Counted from the first letter of the stretch, positions 48,701 through 61,855 are shown. The stretch is 64,000 nucleotides of DNA from Climacium dendroides (GCA_950106755.1 OX467091.1:11239538-11303537); one strand, 5' to 3'. The notes: generated from the sequence alone by a model not told the origin. Program-made: numbers and translations.

Positions 48701-48914
48701 TGAAGGAAGTGACGGTGCGAGCCTACTGAAGAATTAAGCAATCAACTAGACGTAAGCATCAGTGCATTGACAAATGAGAGCGAGATTTGACCTGCAAGTG
48801 AACGGAGATCTACCAATCGGGTCTTGCCCAGAAGAACAGGCAAAGTTTCAACCAACGGAGGCAAACTCAAGTAAGCAAGGCCCTTCAGATTGAAGGCATC
48901 ATCTTCTCTATGAT
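45740..48914 (-). pseudogene. DIS3/RRP44 exosome 3'-5' exoribonuclease pseudogene, exon-intron structure retained
   Basis: Successive minus-strand exons match the RNB nuclease region of DIS3 in order: 48914-48792 (VLLGKTRLVDLRSLA, weak), 48232-48030 (VVDFTNF, GTSVYLVERCIDM), 47706-47601 (YTKSVINSSAALSYIEAQAR), 47440-47374 (TVDLRNMNRLAKV), 47212-47113 (RGALTLASPEVKFEIDRESH), 47016-46915 (MVEELMLAANMPIAAKIL), 46714-46594 (RRHSEPTPQMFEPLLRMAAA), 46485-46426 (GGDPYLNKLI), 46321 to about 46190 (HYGLATPLYKHFTS). Introns have GT-AG ends and phases that agree. Stops: two TAG in the 46915-47016 exon, TGA in the next-but-one, TAA in 46190-46321. The expected PIRR motif after FTS reads RIWR. A degenerate S1-like region may follow at 45943-45749. 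DIS3 is the catalytic subunit of the RNA exosome; this copy cannot encode it. An intact copy presumably exists elsewhere. Confidence 0.85.
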
Positions 48915-48919
48915 CTGCA

Positions 48920-50600
48920 TGACATACATGTAAAATGAGACTTGGAAAATATGCAACAGTAGGAGGATAGAAAAGAGCAAGGCAGCACATCGAGTCTACT
49001 TTCTGTCAATGCAGAGAATGCCGGAGTCAAGAAGGCAACACAGAGTGGACCTGAATTGGCACCTTCCCTATGGTAATCCACATGAATAACTGAAGCTGCT
49101 TCTCATCTTGAGCATTTTCAAATAACAAAAGGCAGTTGAAATATCGTTAACATTCACCTAATTCAATTGATTGGGACGAATTCCAGAGGTCGAACTGGGT
49201 CGTACTTGGCCCCTCTTCCAATCTTCTGCTACAATGCTCCGGCATGCCAACTGTTTTGGAGCTCGTTGCAGTCAGTTTGTAGCAGTTCGTAATCCTAATG
49301 TTGCCACATATCTGGTGCCGCAGCTGTCTCAAAAAATTGAATATCGAGAATGCAATTCAGGCAATGTCAGTATCTGATAGGATCTACAGTATGGCATTCC
49401 AACTTGTGTGACAGAAAGCCATTTACTGAATGAAGTACAAAGACACCATGCTTTGAAAATCTGCACTCGAAACCAATGCAAAGGTTCTTGGCAGAACAAG
49501 ACGAATTTGCCATACCTCATCAGCGACTTCACTGCAATCAGTCAATTTGAACATGACTTCATTTTGCATTGCAATGCGGACCTCATAACAATGATCAACA
49601 TTCCAAAATCAAAAGATATTAGAGAAACAACAAACAACAAGAGTGTCAGGAATAGTAACACACGATGGCAAAGACTCGCAAGGAAGAAGCGGGAATTGAG
49701 AACATGTTTCTCACAAAACTGAAAAGATTGAATGATATGGTGTGGCCACAATGCATCGCCAGACCTGTCAAGCTTGTTTTCAATCCCACAAGGACTATGT
49801 GACGACCCCTGGCCATTCGACACTTTGATGGCTTAGTATGGAAACTCACACCCTAGAGCAGCAACGATAGGGTTTTGCTTCCAGTTGTGTTGATATCCAG
49901 AAGGACAGACACAAACACAAACAACCTAGTAGGATTGTACAATTACTTACCTGATGGCGATGGTGCTGTTCATGTTGAAGAAGTGTCAACGATTTCACCG
50001 GCTGACGTGAGAATTTGCAAGACCGAGACCATTTTGCATCGTTGTCGTGTTGACGTAGCCATGGTAGACGAGGAGCTGGCGGGCGGGGGATGCTTGACTG
50101 GTCGCCGTCGTTGCGGACAGATGCTAACACACCAATCAAGCACATCCACTGTCGTTGTCACCAACATCGCAAATTGAAGGAGGAGCGCTTTGACGCAACC
50201 AAGCCTAAAACGGTAGCATAGGGTTCTGAATCTTTGTCATCGCCGCTTGTTGCAGTTGACAAATGCGGACGGGCGGTGTGCTTAGGCTCACTCCAATGCA
50301 CCCCTAACACAATATAATCGGCATCAATCCCAACCCCGGGACCCACAATTTCCAAAATCTAAAACCAAAGAAATCTCTCCTTGTACTTTAGTCCTTCCAG
50401 ACAAAACTACTCCAAAGAATTCAATGTCCCCTTCTTCTGGAATTCCAACAATAAGAAAGCACAAAGTGTGAAACACACAACAACGACAGACACAAGCCGC
50501 TGCGGGTGACAATTTGGAAGAGTGGGTGGCGGCTGAGGCATTCTGAAGAGAAGCGTCGAGGAAACCACGTCATTTCTAAGCCCCAACCAAATCACCTACA
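48920..50600 (-). other. Probable eroded 5' part of the DIS3 pseudogene, unresolved
   Basis: Several minus-strand stretches look coding but could not be matched with certainty. 50475-50330 has EEGDIEFFGVVLSGRTKVQG, and 50355-50158 has GVGIDADYIVLGVHWSEPKH. 49332-49150 may hold a decayed cold-shock-type strand (RSIVAEDWKRGQV). GC content is higher than in the flanks. I did not find the PIN domain of DIS3. The stretch could also contain an unrelated gene. Confidence 0.3.
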
Positions 50601-52672
50601 AACCCTACTGAATTTGATACAACAGAATTTGAAGTGCCCAGGGGTCAATTCGTTGATCCAAACAATAGTTTTTCAATTCTTAGTCATACAGGACACCGTT
50701 TCCTTGTAGTTAACAGAATCTGTTCCATCGAGTCATGTCCCATTCTGACTGAATGATGCTCTAGCTGCTGTACAGATCAGTAATGGCCAAGCATTTGAGG
50801 TGATTCTAGTTTCATTTAATAGTAGCGCCAATCAAGTTTTTGTTGTAAGTGCCGTTTGTAGACCTCAGTGAGATCCATGTGTCTAATGTTCTAAGAGTAA
50901 GAATAGTAGTCCAAATGGAATTAAAGCTTACACTGTGAAAAAAATGTCGGCAGCTTCACTCGATTGGAGAGGTCTCTAAAGTGGCACCAAAATAAATAAA
51001 TAAATAATTTTGTTCAATACAAACTCGACCAGTTAAAATAGCTGCAGCAGATCAAGCGGAGCCTACTCCACCAATCAGTAGAGGAACTATGGTTGGACAA
51101 AGAAGGGTCTCAGTATCCATATCCCCATTCGGCAGTCACAATCACTGTTCCTGCGATTCTGAATGACCTCATACGATTCGGTGCATTTACAGTTCATCAA
51201 CTCTAAAGCCACTATGAAAGTAAAATTCGTGAATGCAGGACCAGCCATGAATACCAGTATTCAGTGTTTTTTCAGATTTTTCAAAGGAGCTTGGAAGAGG
51301 ACAAGCGTGAACAATACATGAAACCCATCATTCTATCAATAAACTGAACACAATCAGTTAGGTATAAGCGTATAGCATTACCACTTTCAATTGAACTACG
51401 TGAAGATTCATGTAGAAGAAATGGAACTTACCATTCTATGGATAGGCTAGTGGGAATGATGGAATCTAGTGAAGGTGCCTAACCCCAAAGTTGTAGTCTG
51501 CTTATTCAACTCTTCCATGTCTCAGGCATAGGCATAAGACTGCTACAAACACAACAAAAATACAATGGTCTCTATTTCTTTCCATCATGAACAACAGAAC
51601 TTATCAAATTCTCCTTGTTTCACGTTCCTAGAATCTAGAAATGATTCTTCAAAATTTGACACAATTTTCACATTCATTATTGACTAGTAGTTACAGATGA
51701 GGCTAAAGGAGCATGCAAACTCATCAAAAGGAGAGTTGTTCTCAACCTACATTATGCCTTTGAATCCATGAACTTGGCTCTCAATTGTCGAATAAAAATT
51801 ATCACTGCAGAATTTTGAAGACAAAATACAAGAAAATGGATGAATGACTATGAGCAATTCAAACCCTACAAAAGAGAACTTTCAAGGTCGCCACCCAAGG
51901 ACCTTTTCAATCTCTCCTTGAAGTAATGGCATCCCCAGCCACTCCTGACAGAAGCGTTCCACTCTCATCTTCCAAATCAATTACAAATCAGTCCATATTG
52001 TATTCAAGATGAATGTTCACCTAAATTTGCGTAGATCAAAATCCACACTACAAGCATTTTGACCAATCCTTGCAAATTGATCGTCTCAAAAACTTCCCCA
52101 TGCATGAAATCACTAGAAGATTCTGAAAATGACAGAACTTAGGATTGCACTCAAACTTTTCAATTGCAAAAGCGAATTAGGGTTTTCGCCCGGCTTGTGT
52201 TGTGACTTTTCTACTCTTTTCAAGCGACTCAATCGACTTGAATTTATTGATTCCAATTTCCATCATATCAAACACCTTGTGATTGAATATGTGCCCCAAA
52301 ACTAAATTGTTCAGTTGCTTTTTCGAATGCAGCCCAAATGCAAAGTAGTTGCAATTGGTTTTCTGCGAGAGAAACTCTAAGGAAGTCTTACCCCCGCCCT
52401 CAAAAGGTTGATAATCTATATTTCATTACAATCATAATTTAAAATATATTCAGGACTGTTGGGCATGATTCAATGCTGTAAGGTAGGAGGTCCACTAATA
52501 CAGCATCCAAGGGTTGGAACTCAATTTTGGGGAGGTCAAACATCTTGAAATATTTTTCAGTTTATTTTCGTTGAAAGAAAAGTAGAATTAACATCTAACC
52601 TAAGTTGTTTCATATTTTTTGGAGCTTTCTACAATTAGTTATAGAATTCTGAAGTTGATATGGCATAGGGCT
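50601..52672. other. Intergenic, nothing assigned
   Basis: Mixed composition, no supported exon. The plus and minus frames are short. Confidence 0.35.
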
Positions 52673-52777
52673 CTAAAATGGATCATCTCCTCAAATGAAC
52701 ATTGTCTGTACATTGCTGACAACTATGAAAAATAAACATGTAGAAATAGCGTACATTACGGAGGTGCTCCATTGTTA
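52673..52777. mobile_element. Miniature inverted-repeat element, copy 2
   Basis: Reads TAAAATGGATCATCTCCTCA at the left and GGAGGTGCTCCATTGTTAA at the right. It shares the inner CTCAAATG, GTACATTG, AATAGCGTACATTACGGAGG sequence with the element at 23867-23970, at about 70-80 percent by eye. Confidence 0.5.
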
Positions 52778-53475
52778 ATGCTTATTCCATTTCAGGGCCT
52801 CATACCTAAGTCAAAATCATTTTACATTTGTGCTTATTACTGGAAGATTACATTGAAGCTTAAATCCGTTTTTTCAAAACAAGGGCAACATGCTTTAGTG
52901 CATTACTAAATGTTGTCTTCCTAATCTCTACCCAATACACACTACCATGTTCGTAAGTGTCCTTCAAGTCCATTACATGCCGCTATGTGTCATAAGGGAT
53001 TTTTGCAAAGAAAGAACTAAAGACTATTCTATTCTGAATGTACAAGGTTTTACTCTAGTGTCCCTAGCCACGGTCTCTATAGCATGTCTTCTAACTTTTT
53101 TGATGTTGTCAACTTCTCTTCCATACTAGACATCCACAGGTACTGCAGAAATTGAAGAAGGCATCTGCAAGAATGAATATTTAGCTTCTGAGGAGCATGT
53201 ACTATGTTCATTCAAATGATAAAGCAACCTGAAACAATGAAATGAGCATCACAATCAATTCAGCAACCTACCTATATAGACCTTGTACTCCTTGAAATTT
53301 TTGCATGCATTTTAAAAAATAGTTCCGCTCTGGAGTTGCAAACGACAGCACATGAGCCCACTGCCCTTATAGAAATTGAAGTACAGTTGTCAAAATAAAG
53401 GAAAAAGTCTTGTGCATAGACGTTCCTTTCCGTGAAAGCAAGAAGGGTACCTTATGAAATATTCATTGCTTACCT

Positions 53476-56400
53476 CTAATGATTCAACATTTCTTGCGGT
53501 GGAGCACTTGCAAACTTTGAAATAGAATTCCTCTCTTCGTAAGATTTTGTCAGAACCTACAACATCAATAATAGAACCGTCAAATGCACATATACAAAAA
53601 TATATTTACAATCCCATTGTCTTTGTCATCGATTAGTTTTCAGCATTACAAAGAAAAGACTATTTTTATATTAGACAAGAATAAAGAGACTTGTGATGAC
53701 AGCAGTGGAAGAAGATCATGTCCTGTACTAGCTTCCGCATTGTCAGTGAGTGGTTGGACTTATGACATACCTGTCCCTGTCCTCGAACGCTAGTATGTCT
53801 TTCCAGCACATCCCCCCTCATTGTACTTTCATTGTTTCTCTTCTCCAACGCTTGCAACCTCTCCAGTATGCAAATAAATGTTGGATGTTGTGCCACCTCT
53901 TCTACAGATAAGGACTGCACAAGTGCGGACGACACCGTCGCTTGACTTCCGTCAATAGTAATAGTCATCCCATCATCTTTGTCCATTTCTCCTCGCCTTA
54001 CATAAATCATAGAATGAGCAATGCGTTCTTCTTCAACATTCTTCAATGCACCAACCCTTCCGTGCATTATATTGTCAACTTGTAAATTACGTTTTGATCG
54101 TCCATTGTAGCCTTTTGGCCGGGCCATCTCCAGTCCTACCTCATGAGGCGATGGAGATCTCTTTAATTTCTTTTTCAGCTTCTCCCGCACACCAACCTCA
54201 CCCGAAGGTCCTGTCCTCCCGAAATTTGTACGGCAAGCATTTGCCTTGCTGCAATTGTCGAACTTCTTCTACATGGAGGGGCTTTGTAGTTGAAGTACTA
54301 AAGACCTCCACGTGCGATCCGACATCCCGTTCGGTTTATCTTCTCCCCTTCGAATTCTCTTCCACAACTCCGATCGCCTTAAAGTCACCCCTCGAGCAAT
54401 TACCTCCTTCACACATTCGCACTTCATTGGGCTGCTATACTCCCACGTGTGTTGTATCCATTCCGCAACTTCCCTTAACTTGTCTTCTGGTTGCCTGTGT
54501 ATATTTCCAATTGATGGATCTAAGTCCTTTGAGAGCAACATGAGCTCTTTCTTCCAACTTCCAACACCTGGACCATAAGCCTCCCCTGTATACTCATCTA
54601 CTAACAAATAGTTCCTTGGAAGTCCTTCAACATGACGTTTGTCACCTTCCTTTATGCGAAATTCATGCTCGTGCCTCCTCTGTCTTCGCTTGTCAGTCTC
54701 AGTTGGAGAAGCATTACCTTCTTCATTCACTACGTAGAGCATGTATTCCTTATTAGGCTCGTTTAGTGGAGGTGGTTCTACTCTTTCATCTTCGCTTTGA
54801 CCAGTGTTGTCCATGTCCCGATCTTCATTATAAAAAGAAAATGTGTCCTTCCACTGTCCCCCTCCTTTGGTCTCGTCCCTGTCCTCTTCGTACTCCTCTG
54901 CCTCACTGCCATTTTCCTGAAATATAAAAAGCCAATACTATTAAAAGGCAGTCCACTATTATATTTGAAACATTGCCTTCCTTCATTTTCTGTTAACCAA
55001 ATTCAGGTTTTCGATATCTGTTGCACAATGTCACAATGTCCATGAGTAACATAGCTTTCGGTATCCATTATAGAATGACTGCGGCATTGTGTTTACCAAT
55101 TCTTCTGAAGTTTGTGTTGTACATGTTCCGAACATCATTAGGAAGACATCAACTACAACGGAGAGAAATGGAGTAACATTTTTATTTTTATAAGCATATG
55201 CCCAGCATAAGAACGCTGTCCTTTCTGTCATTTCGATGACATCCTCCCCTTCCTGTGGCTAAACACCGCCACCTTCCTCTAACTATAATGACTTCAACCC
55301 TTCATTCCAGTTCATTTGTGCCATAGAAGAATTTCATTTTACTTTGTGCACTCTTCACTAGGACATCCAAACCATTTCTAAATTGTCTTGCATAACTAAA
55401 ATTTCGTTTACATTCTTTTGTGGGCAATAATAAACGTGAATCTAGGAAACTTACCTCCCTTTCATTGTGCTTTTCTGTCGCTGCTATGGCAATGTTGTAG
55501 TCTAATGCATTTGGACTTAGCGGCCTTTCACGTCTTGATATTGTATCAGGGAGCTGGGATATTTGAAGGTCCGGACTAACACTCCGTCTGCTGATCTGTA
55601 GTCGAGATTTCGGTACAGTAGCAGAAGTACCTTCATATCCACCAAACCTTTGCCCCTTCTTTCGGAATGATGTTAGTCCTTCACCTTCATCTGCACATTT
55701 CTCTGAAGCCCTGCTCCACACCGTAGGCCTCTGTCCTTGACCACGTGTGTCTTTCTTCGCACTCCCCATCTCAAAAACAGATTCTCCCTGCCGTATCCTC
55801 ACTTCCCCGTTTCCTGAAGTGATAAAGGAAACAAAGTATTATTGTATACAGAACTTGTGAACCTTGTGAAAGAGAAGTACTCACCTTTGTACTAACAACA
55901 CTTTTAAATTCAAAGCAATGACAACTGCATTCTGTAGAATGAGGTAGCCATTTTCAGAAACTTTGACATCGATTTGCTACATACACTCTATAAGACTACT
56001 AAACACGCTTACCTGCGGATCTAGCTCTCCCGATAGTCGGATGAGGGCAATCCCTGCCGTCTTTGTATGTAGGAAACTGCGGAACTTGAACAACACTCTG
56101 AGCCCCATGTCGATTTTCACTGCCTAATTCATGTGCCAATGCATTCCGTGCATTTCCAACCTGCACGCTCCGCTTACTATGAAGTTGTGCGTCTGCTTTT
56201 CCTAATGATGACTCTCTCACATTCATACCTCCCTCGCTTCCAACCTCATTCAACGCTTGTCCAGGTCGCTCGGGTAGCGTTTTCACAGATCCTCTTGAAA
56301 CAACACGCCGCATAATACCTACTGCATTTCGAGGCAACGGCTCTAACACTTGTCGATTCGGTACTTTCTGTCCTGTTGCACAATCACTGGTACTTGTAGT

Positions 56401-56535
56401 CACCCCTTTTCTTTTCATGTTTGCTAAATTGGAGCTCCCATTTGTTGGTTGAACTTCAGCGTTTCCTACACGACGTGTTTCCTTCCACTGCACAAAATTC
56501 TCCTTCCTTTTCTCGGAGACTGTGCTCGGGGCCAT
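53476..56535 (-). CDS. Ptta/En-Spm (TnpA-like) transposase-related protein, four exons, one internal stop
   Basis: Exons: 56535-56013, 55813-55455, 54916-53771, 53556-53476. All three introns have GT-AG ends (GTAAGC, GTAAGT, GTATGT), and phases match throughout, giving 703 codons including the stop. Exon 1 is Ser/Arg-rich and disordered (MAPSTVSEKRKENFVQWKET). Exon 3 has an acidic stretch (EAEEYEEDRDE), then LLVDEYTGEAYGPGVGSWKK, KLREVAEWIQHTWEY, SDRTWRSLVLQL, KKFDNCSKANACRTNFGRTG and KLKKKLKRSPSPHEVGLEMA. The last blocks follow the order seen in plant Ptta/En-Spm transposase domains (W-rich helix, CSKAN-like basic motif, P-x-x-x-E-L region). A TAG at 54269-54271 interrupts exon 3 just before KKFDNC; otherwise everything is open, so the gene is either recently dead or has a sequence error there. 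C-terminus ILERLQALEKRNNE is a coiled coil. Alternative: a host gene domesticated from a transposon. Confidence 0.6.
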
Positions 56536-58234
56536 AACCTGCATACCGAAAATAAAATTAGGAGCACCATGTACAACTTCTCTGTCTAATCATGTACATG
56601 AATTGATATTCGGTACTGAAGATGCACTGGGACAGTCACAGTTACTTGCTCTGACCCATGCAAGTGCTCAAAACTATATTCCAATGCTGATTAAGAATAC
56701 CACTTTCATTTTCAATCACATGGCAAGCTAGCTAAGAACTATTTCTTCATTCATTGACAATTTGTCTACTACAAATGACAAGTACTTCTGAAAGAGGCGG
56801 AATATGTAACACCATGCTTGGTCCCCCATGTTCACCTTCTTGCCACAACAAAGTCATCACAATGCAACTGTAGCACTGTTCAAATGCATTCAAGCTAAAC
56901 TCACGTAGTGCCCAACAACTACAAGTTCTTACTTACTACATGGCTACAACGAACTCTCTTGAATATAATGATCTAGCAATTTCTGTAATATCTCCTGCAC
57001 TTCAGATTTTAAGACATACACTCCATCATGGACCACTTGTGCCGACATTTACATATCATAATTTTAGCTTCTATAGACTGGTCTTTGTCATCGTTTCACC
57101 ATTTACTCATTATAATAAACCGTTTTAAAATCCTATGACAATGTGCTACAACAGAAGGGGAGTTGCAACTCACTTCGATATGTCTTCAAATATTGGAAGT
57201 CAAGAAGTATTTGCAAACATGCTTTCACCTTGCCGTGAAGTGTGTTCGTCTTTCCAGTAATGGGTGACGGGTCCTTCCTGAATTGATGCGTGCCCAAAAA
57301 TTCGACCCAGCTTTACAAGAATCACAGTTTGCAATCCCTATACAGCTGATTTGCTTCACGGTGCAGTACTGTCCGCACTTCTATTCCTCTTACAATGCCT
57401 ACATGTATTTCTAATGACGTTCTCTCTTCAATTCTGAATTTCATAAACGTCACGAATGCTACTAAAGTCAACAACTTCTACTGTACTAGAGCTATGCAGT
57501 TCATCTTCCTAATCGCACACAACGTTCTTCTAAAAGAAATCTGAAATGACTATCACCTGTTGCTTGTAGTTGCCAAGGCTGTAATTGCGTTACTAAAGAC
57601 AATTACTTCTAGGCAAAAGACAATGAACGAAGCTGAGGGCAGTACCCGGCAACCGTCCATAGAGTCTACTATGCAAAAGTGGCGTCTCGGACCTATTTCC
57701 ACGGACTATGCATTTTAAGGACCTATTTTTAAAATATAAGGTACCACATAAACTTTGTATGGAAAATTGAGCCTTCAGAGTAATGCCCAAACATTCAGCA
57801 TGTATAAACAAAAATTATGTACTGTACTAAATGCTGTGGACATAAGAAACACATAAATCATAAATGCTGTGGACATAAGACACACACAAATCATGGACAC
57901 TTGTGCTACTCTCCCTAATGAATACATTAACACAAATTTAATGCATAAAAACATATGCAATTTCAGTGGCTACAGTTTCTCCTTAAAATCAATGCAGCCG
58001 CTAGCCTGTAATTAGCTAACGCATTACAAAGGAAAACAAGGAAAATCAAGGAAGATACGGACAACACCCCTTCTGCAGCTTAACTTCTATAGACTACAAC
58101 AAGTTCCATGCAAAATTGTTGTTTCGGTGCTATCATATCTATTATTGATGGTAACGATATTCCTATCGCTAAAGTAGCTAGCCCACAACAAATATTAAAA
58201 CTACACTAAAAAATGTATATTGTACTCTACCCAA
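56536..58234. other. Upstream region of the TnpA-like gene, nothing else assigned
   Basis: A possible acceptor (TATGCAG at about 56540) precedes the start codon on the minus strand, so a non-coding first exon may lie here. No other coding recognised. ATAAACACATAAATCATAAATGCTGTGGACATAAGA repeats loosely near 57840-57890. Confidence 0.35.
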
Positions 58235-58660
58235 TTCTTTCTAAATCAAAGGTTTTGCAAATACTATGAAAAGACGTAAATTCATTTAATAAACTATTCT
58301 ACAAAATAGTTACTAATATTCTACTGAACTTGCAAAAGTATCTTGCATATCAATTGATAGAAAAGACAAATCATGAACTTGAAGGTATCATATGAGCATC
58401 TTCATTTTCATTTAGTTCTTTCTAAATCAAAAGTTTTGCAAAGACTATGAGAAGATGTAAATTGATGTAATAAACTATTCTACAAAATAGTTACTAATAT
58501 TCTACTAAACTTGCAGAAGTATCTTGCATATCAATTGATAGAAAAGACAAATCATGAACTTGAAGGTATCATATGAACATCTTCATGTTCATTGAGTTCT
58601 TTCTAAATCAAAGGTTTTGCAAATACTATGAGAAGATGTAAATTGATTTAAATCCTAAAG
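58235..58660. repeat. 181-bp tandem repeat, about 2.4 copies
   Basis: TTCTTTCTAAATCAAAGGTT recurs with its CTAAATC at 58241, 58422 and 58603, exactly 181 bases apart, with high identity over the whole unit (for example GAACTTGAAGGTATCATATG). Non-coding. Confidence 0.9.
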
Positions 58661-61505
58661 GGTAGAGACTATGTTTTCATCAGAACTGCTCCCAAACTGC
58701 CCTTGCATTTACAAGCACCACATTTTAAATGAATAACATTTTTTGACAAATGTAACCGTAGGATGTCGTAGTAAAATAGTGAGAGAATATGTGGAAGAAA
58801 TTTCAAAATAATCTACCGTGTAAATTGCAAGTTATTAATGTTTGAAGTGACAAGAATCCTTTTGTTTACTCTATGAAAATAAGGGCAGTTGCACCTCACA
58901 AGGTCACATTTGTATGAAAAAATGTCCCAAATGGTGATTACTCCTTGAATTCATTTCTAAATTCAAGTTGGATACATGCTTGAAAAAGTTTAGATCATAT
59001 GGAATTATACAACATATAGAAAAAATATAGTAAGAAGAAAGAAGTAGAGAATGATTAAAAATACTAAATTGTTAACAATTTATTTATAAAATTGAAAAAT
59101 ACCAATCCCAATGGTTGAAATGTTGTAATAAACAATATACACCTACTTTTTTTATTTTTCCCCAAAAAAAATTTAAAATTGACTTACATAAAAAACTTCA
59201 ATGTTTATTTTAGAATAAAGATTGCATAACTACCCTGAAACCTACCCAAACTTTAATTCTTCTTAACTTTTGACTTATAGGTCAATATCGAATGATTCAA
59301 ATACACATATACAAAAATATATTTACATAATTGTAGATATGTACCTACAACCATTTGTAGGTGTTTATAACATATGTATCTATAGCATAGGTATATTATA
59401 ATATGGAAAGAATCTATAACACAAGTACCTATAACATAAACACCTATGACCATAGAAAGTGTCTATAGAATATAATATAGACTCAAAGATTTATAGACCC
59501 ATAGATTCTATATTCATATATTGGCACTTTCCTCACAAGTAGCATGACAAACTTGATTTCTGGTATACTATTAGGAGCATGAAATCAATAAAGTTTTATT
59601 TTTTTTAAAATGGATGTATTGATAGTTACTGAATCCTATATTGTTTAAACTGAAAAAGAACTACATTTTTAAAAAATTGCTAATTTGTTACACTTTGCAA
59701 TTTAGAGGGGTTAATTACTAGTTGACTATCCAAAGTTCATGATCTAGAGTTCAATTTGTATGGTCTATTCCTACACTAGGTACATGTGTTCCTACAAAGG
59801 TGTATAAAAAAGATATATGGTTTCTATATCATACTTTTGGTGGAATCTTATCACCATTAAATCCTTCTCAAATGACCATTTTCAGCATCTTCTTAAAAAA
59901 ATAACTTGTAGGATTCATTTTTTAATGCAATTTTTACAATTTTTCTAAAAAAAGTTCCAAGTGGTTTGGTTTTCTTATTCAGACAATCTCACCAATCAGA
60001 TTAGTGCATTTTAATTCCATCTTAGAGATATTAATAATTTAGATAGTGCCAAAAATTTAAGTTCAGAAGGTTTAATGTCAAAATAATCTAATCATATAAT
60101 GTACAAAAGAAATTGTTTTCTTCATTATAAACATAGATATCTTGCAATTTGTGCAGTGAAAATTTCTAATATTTATTCCACATATTCTCATACTAGTAAG
60201 GTGTAAGATCTAGCTTGCAATAGGATATGAAAGGAAATCCAATTTTTTTATATTCTTTGCAATAGAAATGGCTGTTTTTTGGAGAAAAAAGGCCTTCATC
60301 CTTTTATGGATTAACTACGGTGATTTATTATAAATCAAAAAGTGCAGAAAATAAAATCCAAAGAGCTTTGTCAAAGTTGTAATATTCCTATTTTGAGAAA
60401 AATTTGAACAAAAAGTCTTGGTACAATTAATAATGCAGAGTATTCAAATTTGACATATGTAGATAATACAACATATCTACAGTATACAATTGACTAATCA
60501 AAATCATCCAATTGATTAGTCACGCAATCTTTACTTCAAAATAGATACAACAAGGGAATATAGAATATAGAAAATGAAACTAGAAGTTTATTGCTGAAAT
60601 TGGTAATATACATGGCAATCCCAATATTGTATTGTTTCAATTGAAATTTTCTAAGTCATATTCGCTATTGCTTGCCTATATTTGATAGTGCATTATAGAC
60701 ATGCACAAAGGGCTTTCTTGCAATTCCACGTCTCACTTTTCCCCTTGTTGGTAACAACCTTGTGACTTTTCCTTATGTCAAGCTAGTGGATGGTTTCTTC
60801 ATCATAAATCAAATTCTCAATCTTCAACATATCTATGCCCTCAATCAAGTCTTTAAATAGGTCCATATCCATTTGCTCTACCACTCAATGCATGCCCCTC
60901 CACTTTGATGAGGAGAGAGAGACATCATGCAACATGTTTGCAATATAAGAGTGTTTACCAAACCAATATATATATGTAAGAGAATAATGGCAATTTGTTG
61001 ATGCATATTATAGGCATTATATAGGTTGGCAAGCTCCACAAATAATGTTTGGGTGCCCATGTCATACGGCCAAGAGCTCCATTCTCCATGGTGAAATCTT
61101 TGTCCAACTTGAATCTTAATCTTCAGTTGAAGTTCCATCGGCAATGACTCTATAAATGAAGCTAGAATTTGGCTCTCTTTGTCACAATTTAAAAGAACAC
61201 CTATAGAAGGAAAATAAATAAATTCATAAGAGGTACAATCACTTCACCACAATCTAAAAGAACACCTAAAAATAATCCAAAATTTATACTTAATTCAAAT
61301 TAAATAGTTTCTATTCATTTATGTATCCCTAAAGAATTCAAAATTCATACTTCACTTAAAGTAAATACATATTTCAAATAAATAAAATATCAAAGCTTCC
61401 CTATCAAAAATAAAAGTAGAAATTATATAAATATTTGTATATTTAATGAATATTTATGATCTGTAATATATTTATATAAAATAAAAATGAAGATCCCGTC
61501 AATAT
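58661..61505. other. AT-rich intergenic DNA, nothing assigned
   Basis: Very AT-rich. The minus-strand frame at 60878-61144 has no recognisable domain. Confidence 0.4.
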
Positions 61506-61507
61506 AT

Positions 61508-61533
61508 AAACACACACACGCACACACACACAC

Positions 61534-61585
<52 letters not shown>
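61508..61585. repeat. Compound CA/TA microsatellite
   Basis: A (CA)n run of about 15 units (one CG interruption) passes directly into about 25 units of TA. The minus-strand open frame over it is only translated repeat. Confidence 0.95.
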
Positions 61586-61587
<2 letters not shown>

Positions 61588-61855
61588 CATTGAAGTAAAA
61601 TTAAAGATCCTATTAATATTAATAAGTGTATATATATGTCTAACATATGCATAATTTAAAAGGTGAACCTCTTATTTTTAATCCTTAACAATATGTTCAT
61701 GTGGGTCAAAAATTAAATCAAAAGTCATCTTCAAAGCAAGTATAGTACATCCTTCTTTGTGTTTTACTAAATAAATTTAAGAATAAAAAATAATAGAAGT
61801 ATCACGGTGGTATTCCTTGTGACTTGGCGCCTTCATGACATTTAAAAATTCATCT

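Noticed and set aside
49970..50177. Overlapping open frames on both strands near 50 kb
   Set aside because: Neither strand gives a recognisable domain; GC-rich sequence alone explains the lack of stops.
54046..54543. Plus-strand open frame of 165 codons
   Set aside because: Lies opposite the TnpA-like exon, whose exons, splice phases and motifs are on the minus strand.
61443..61652. Minus-strand open frame rich in Ile-Tyr
   Set aside because: It is the TA/CA microsatellite read as codons.
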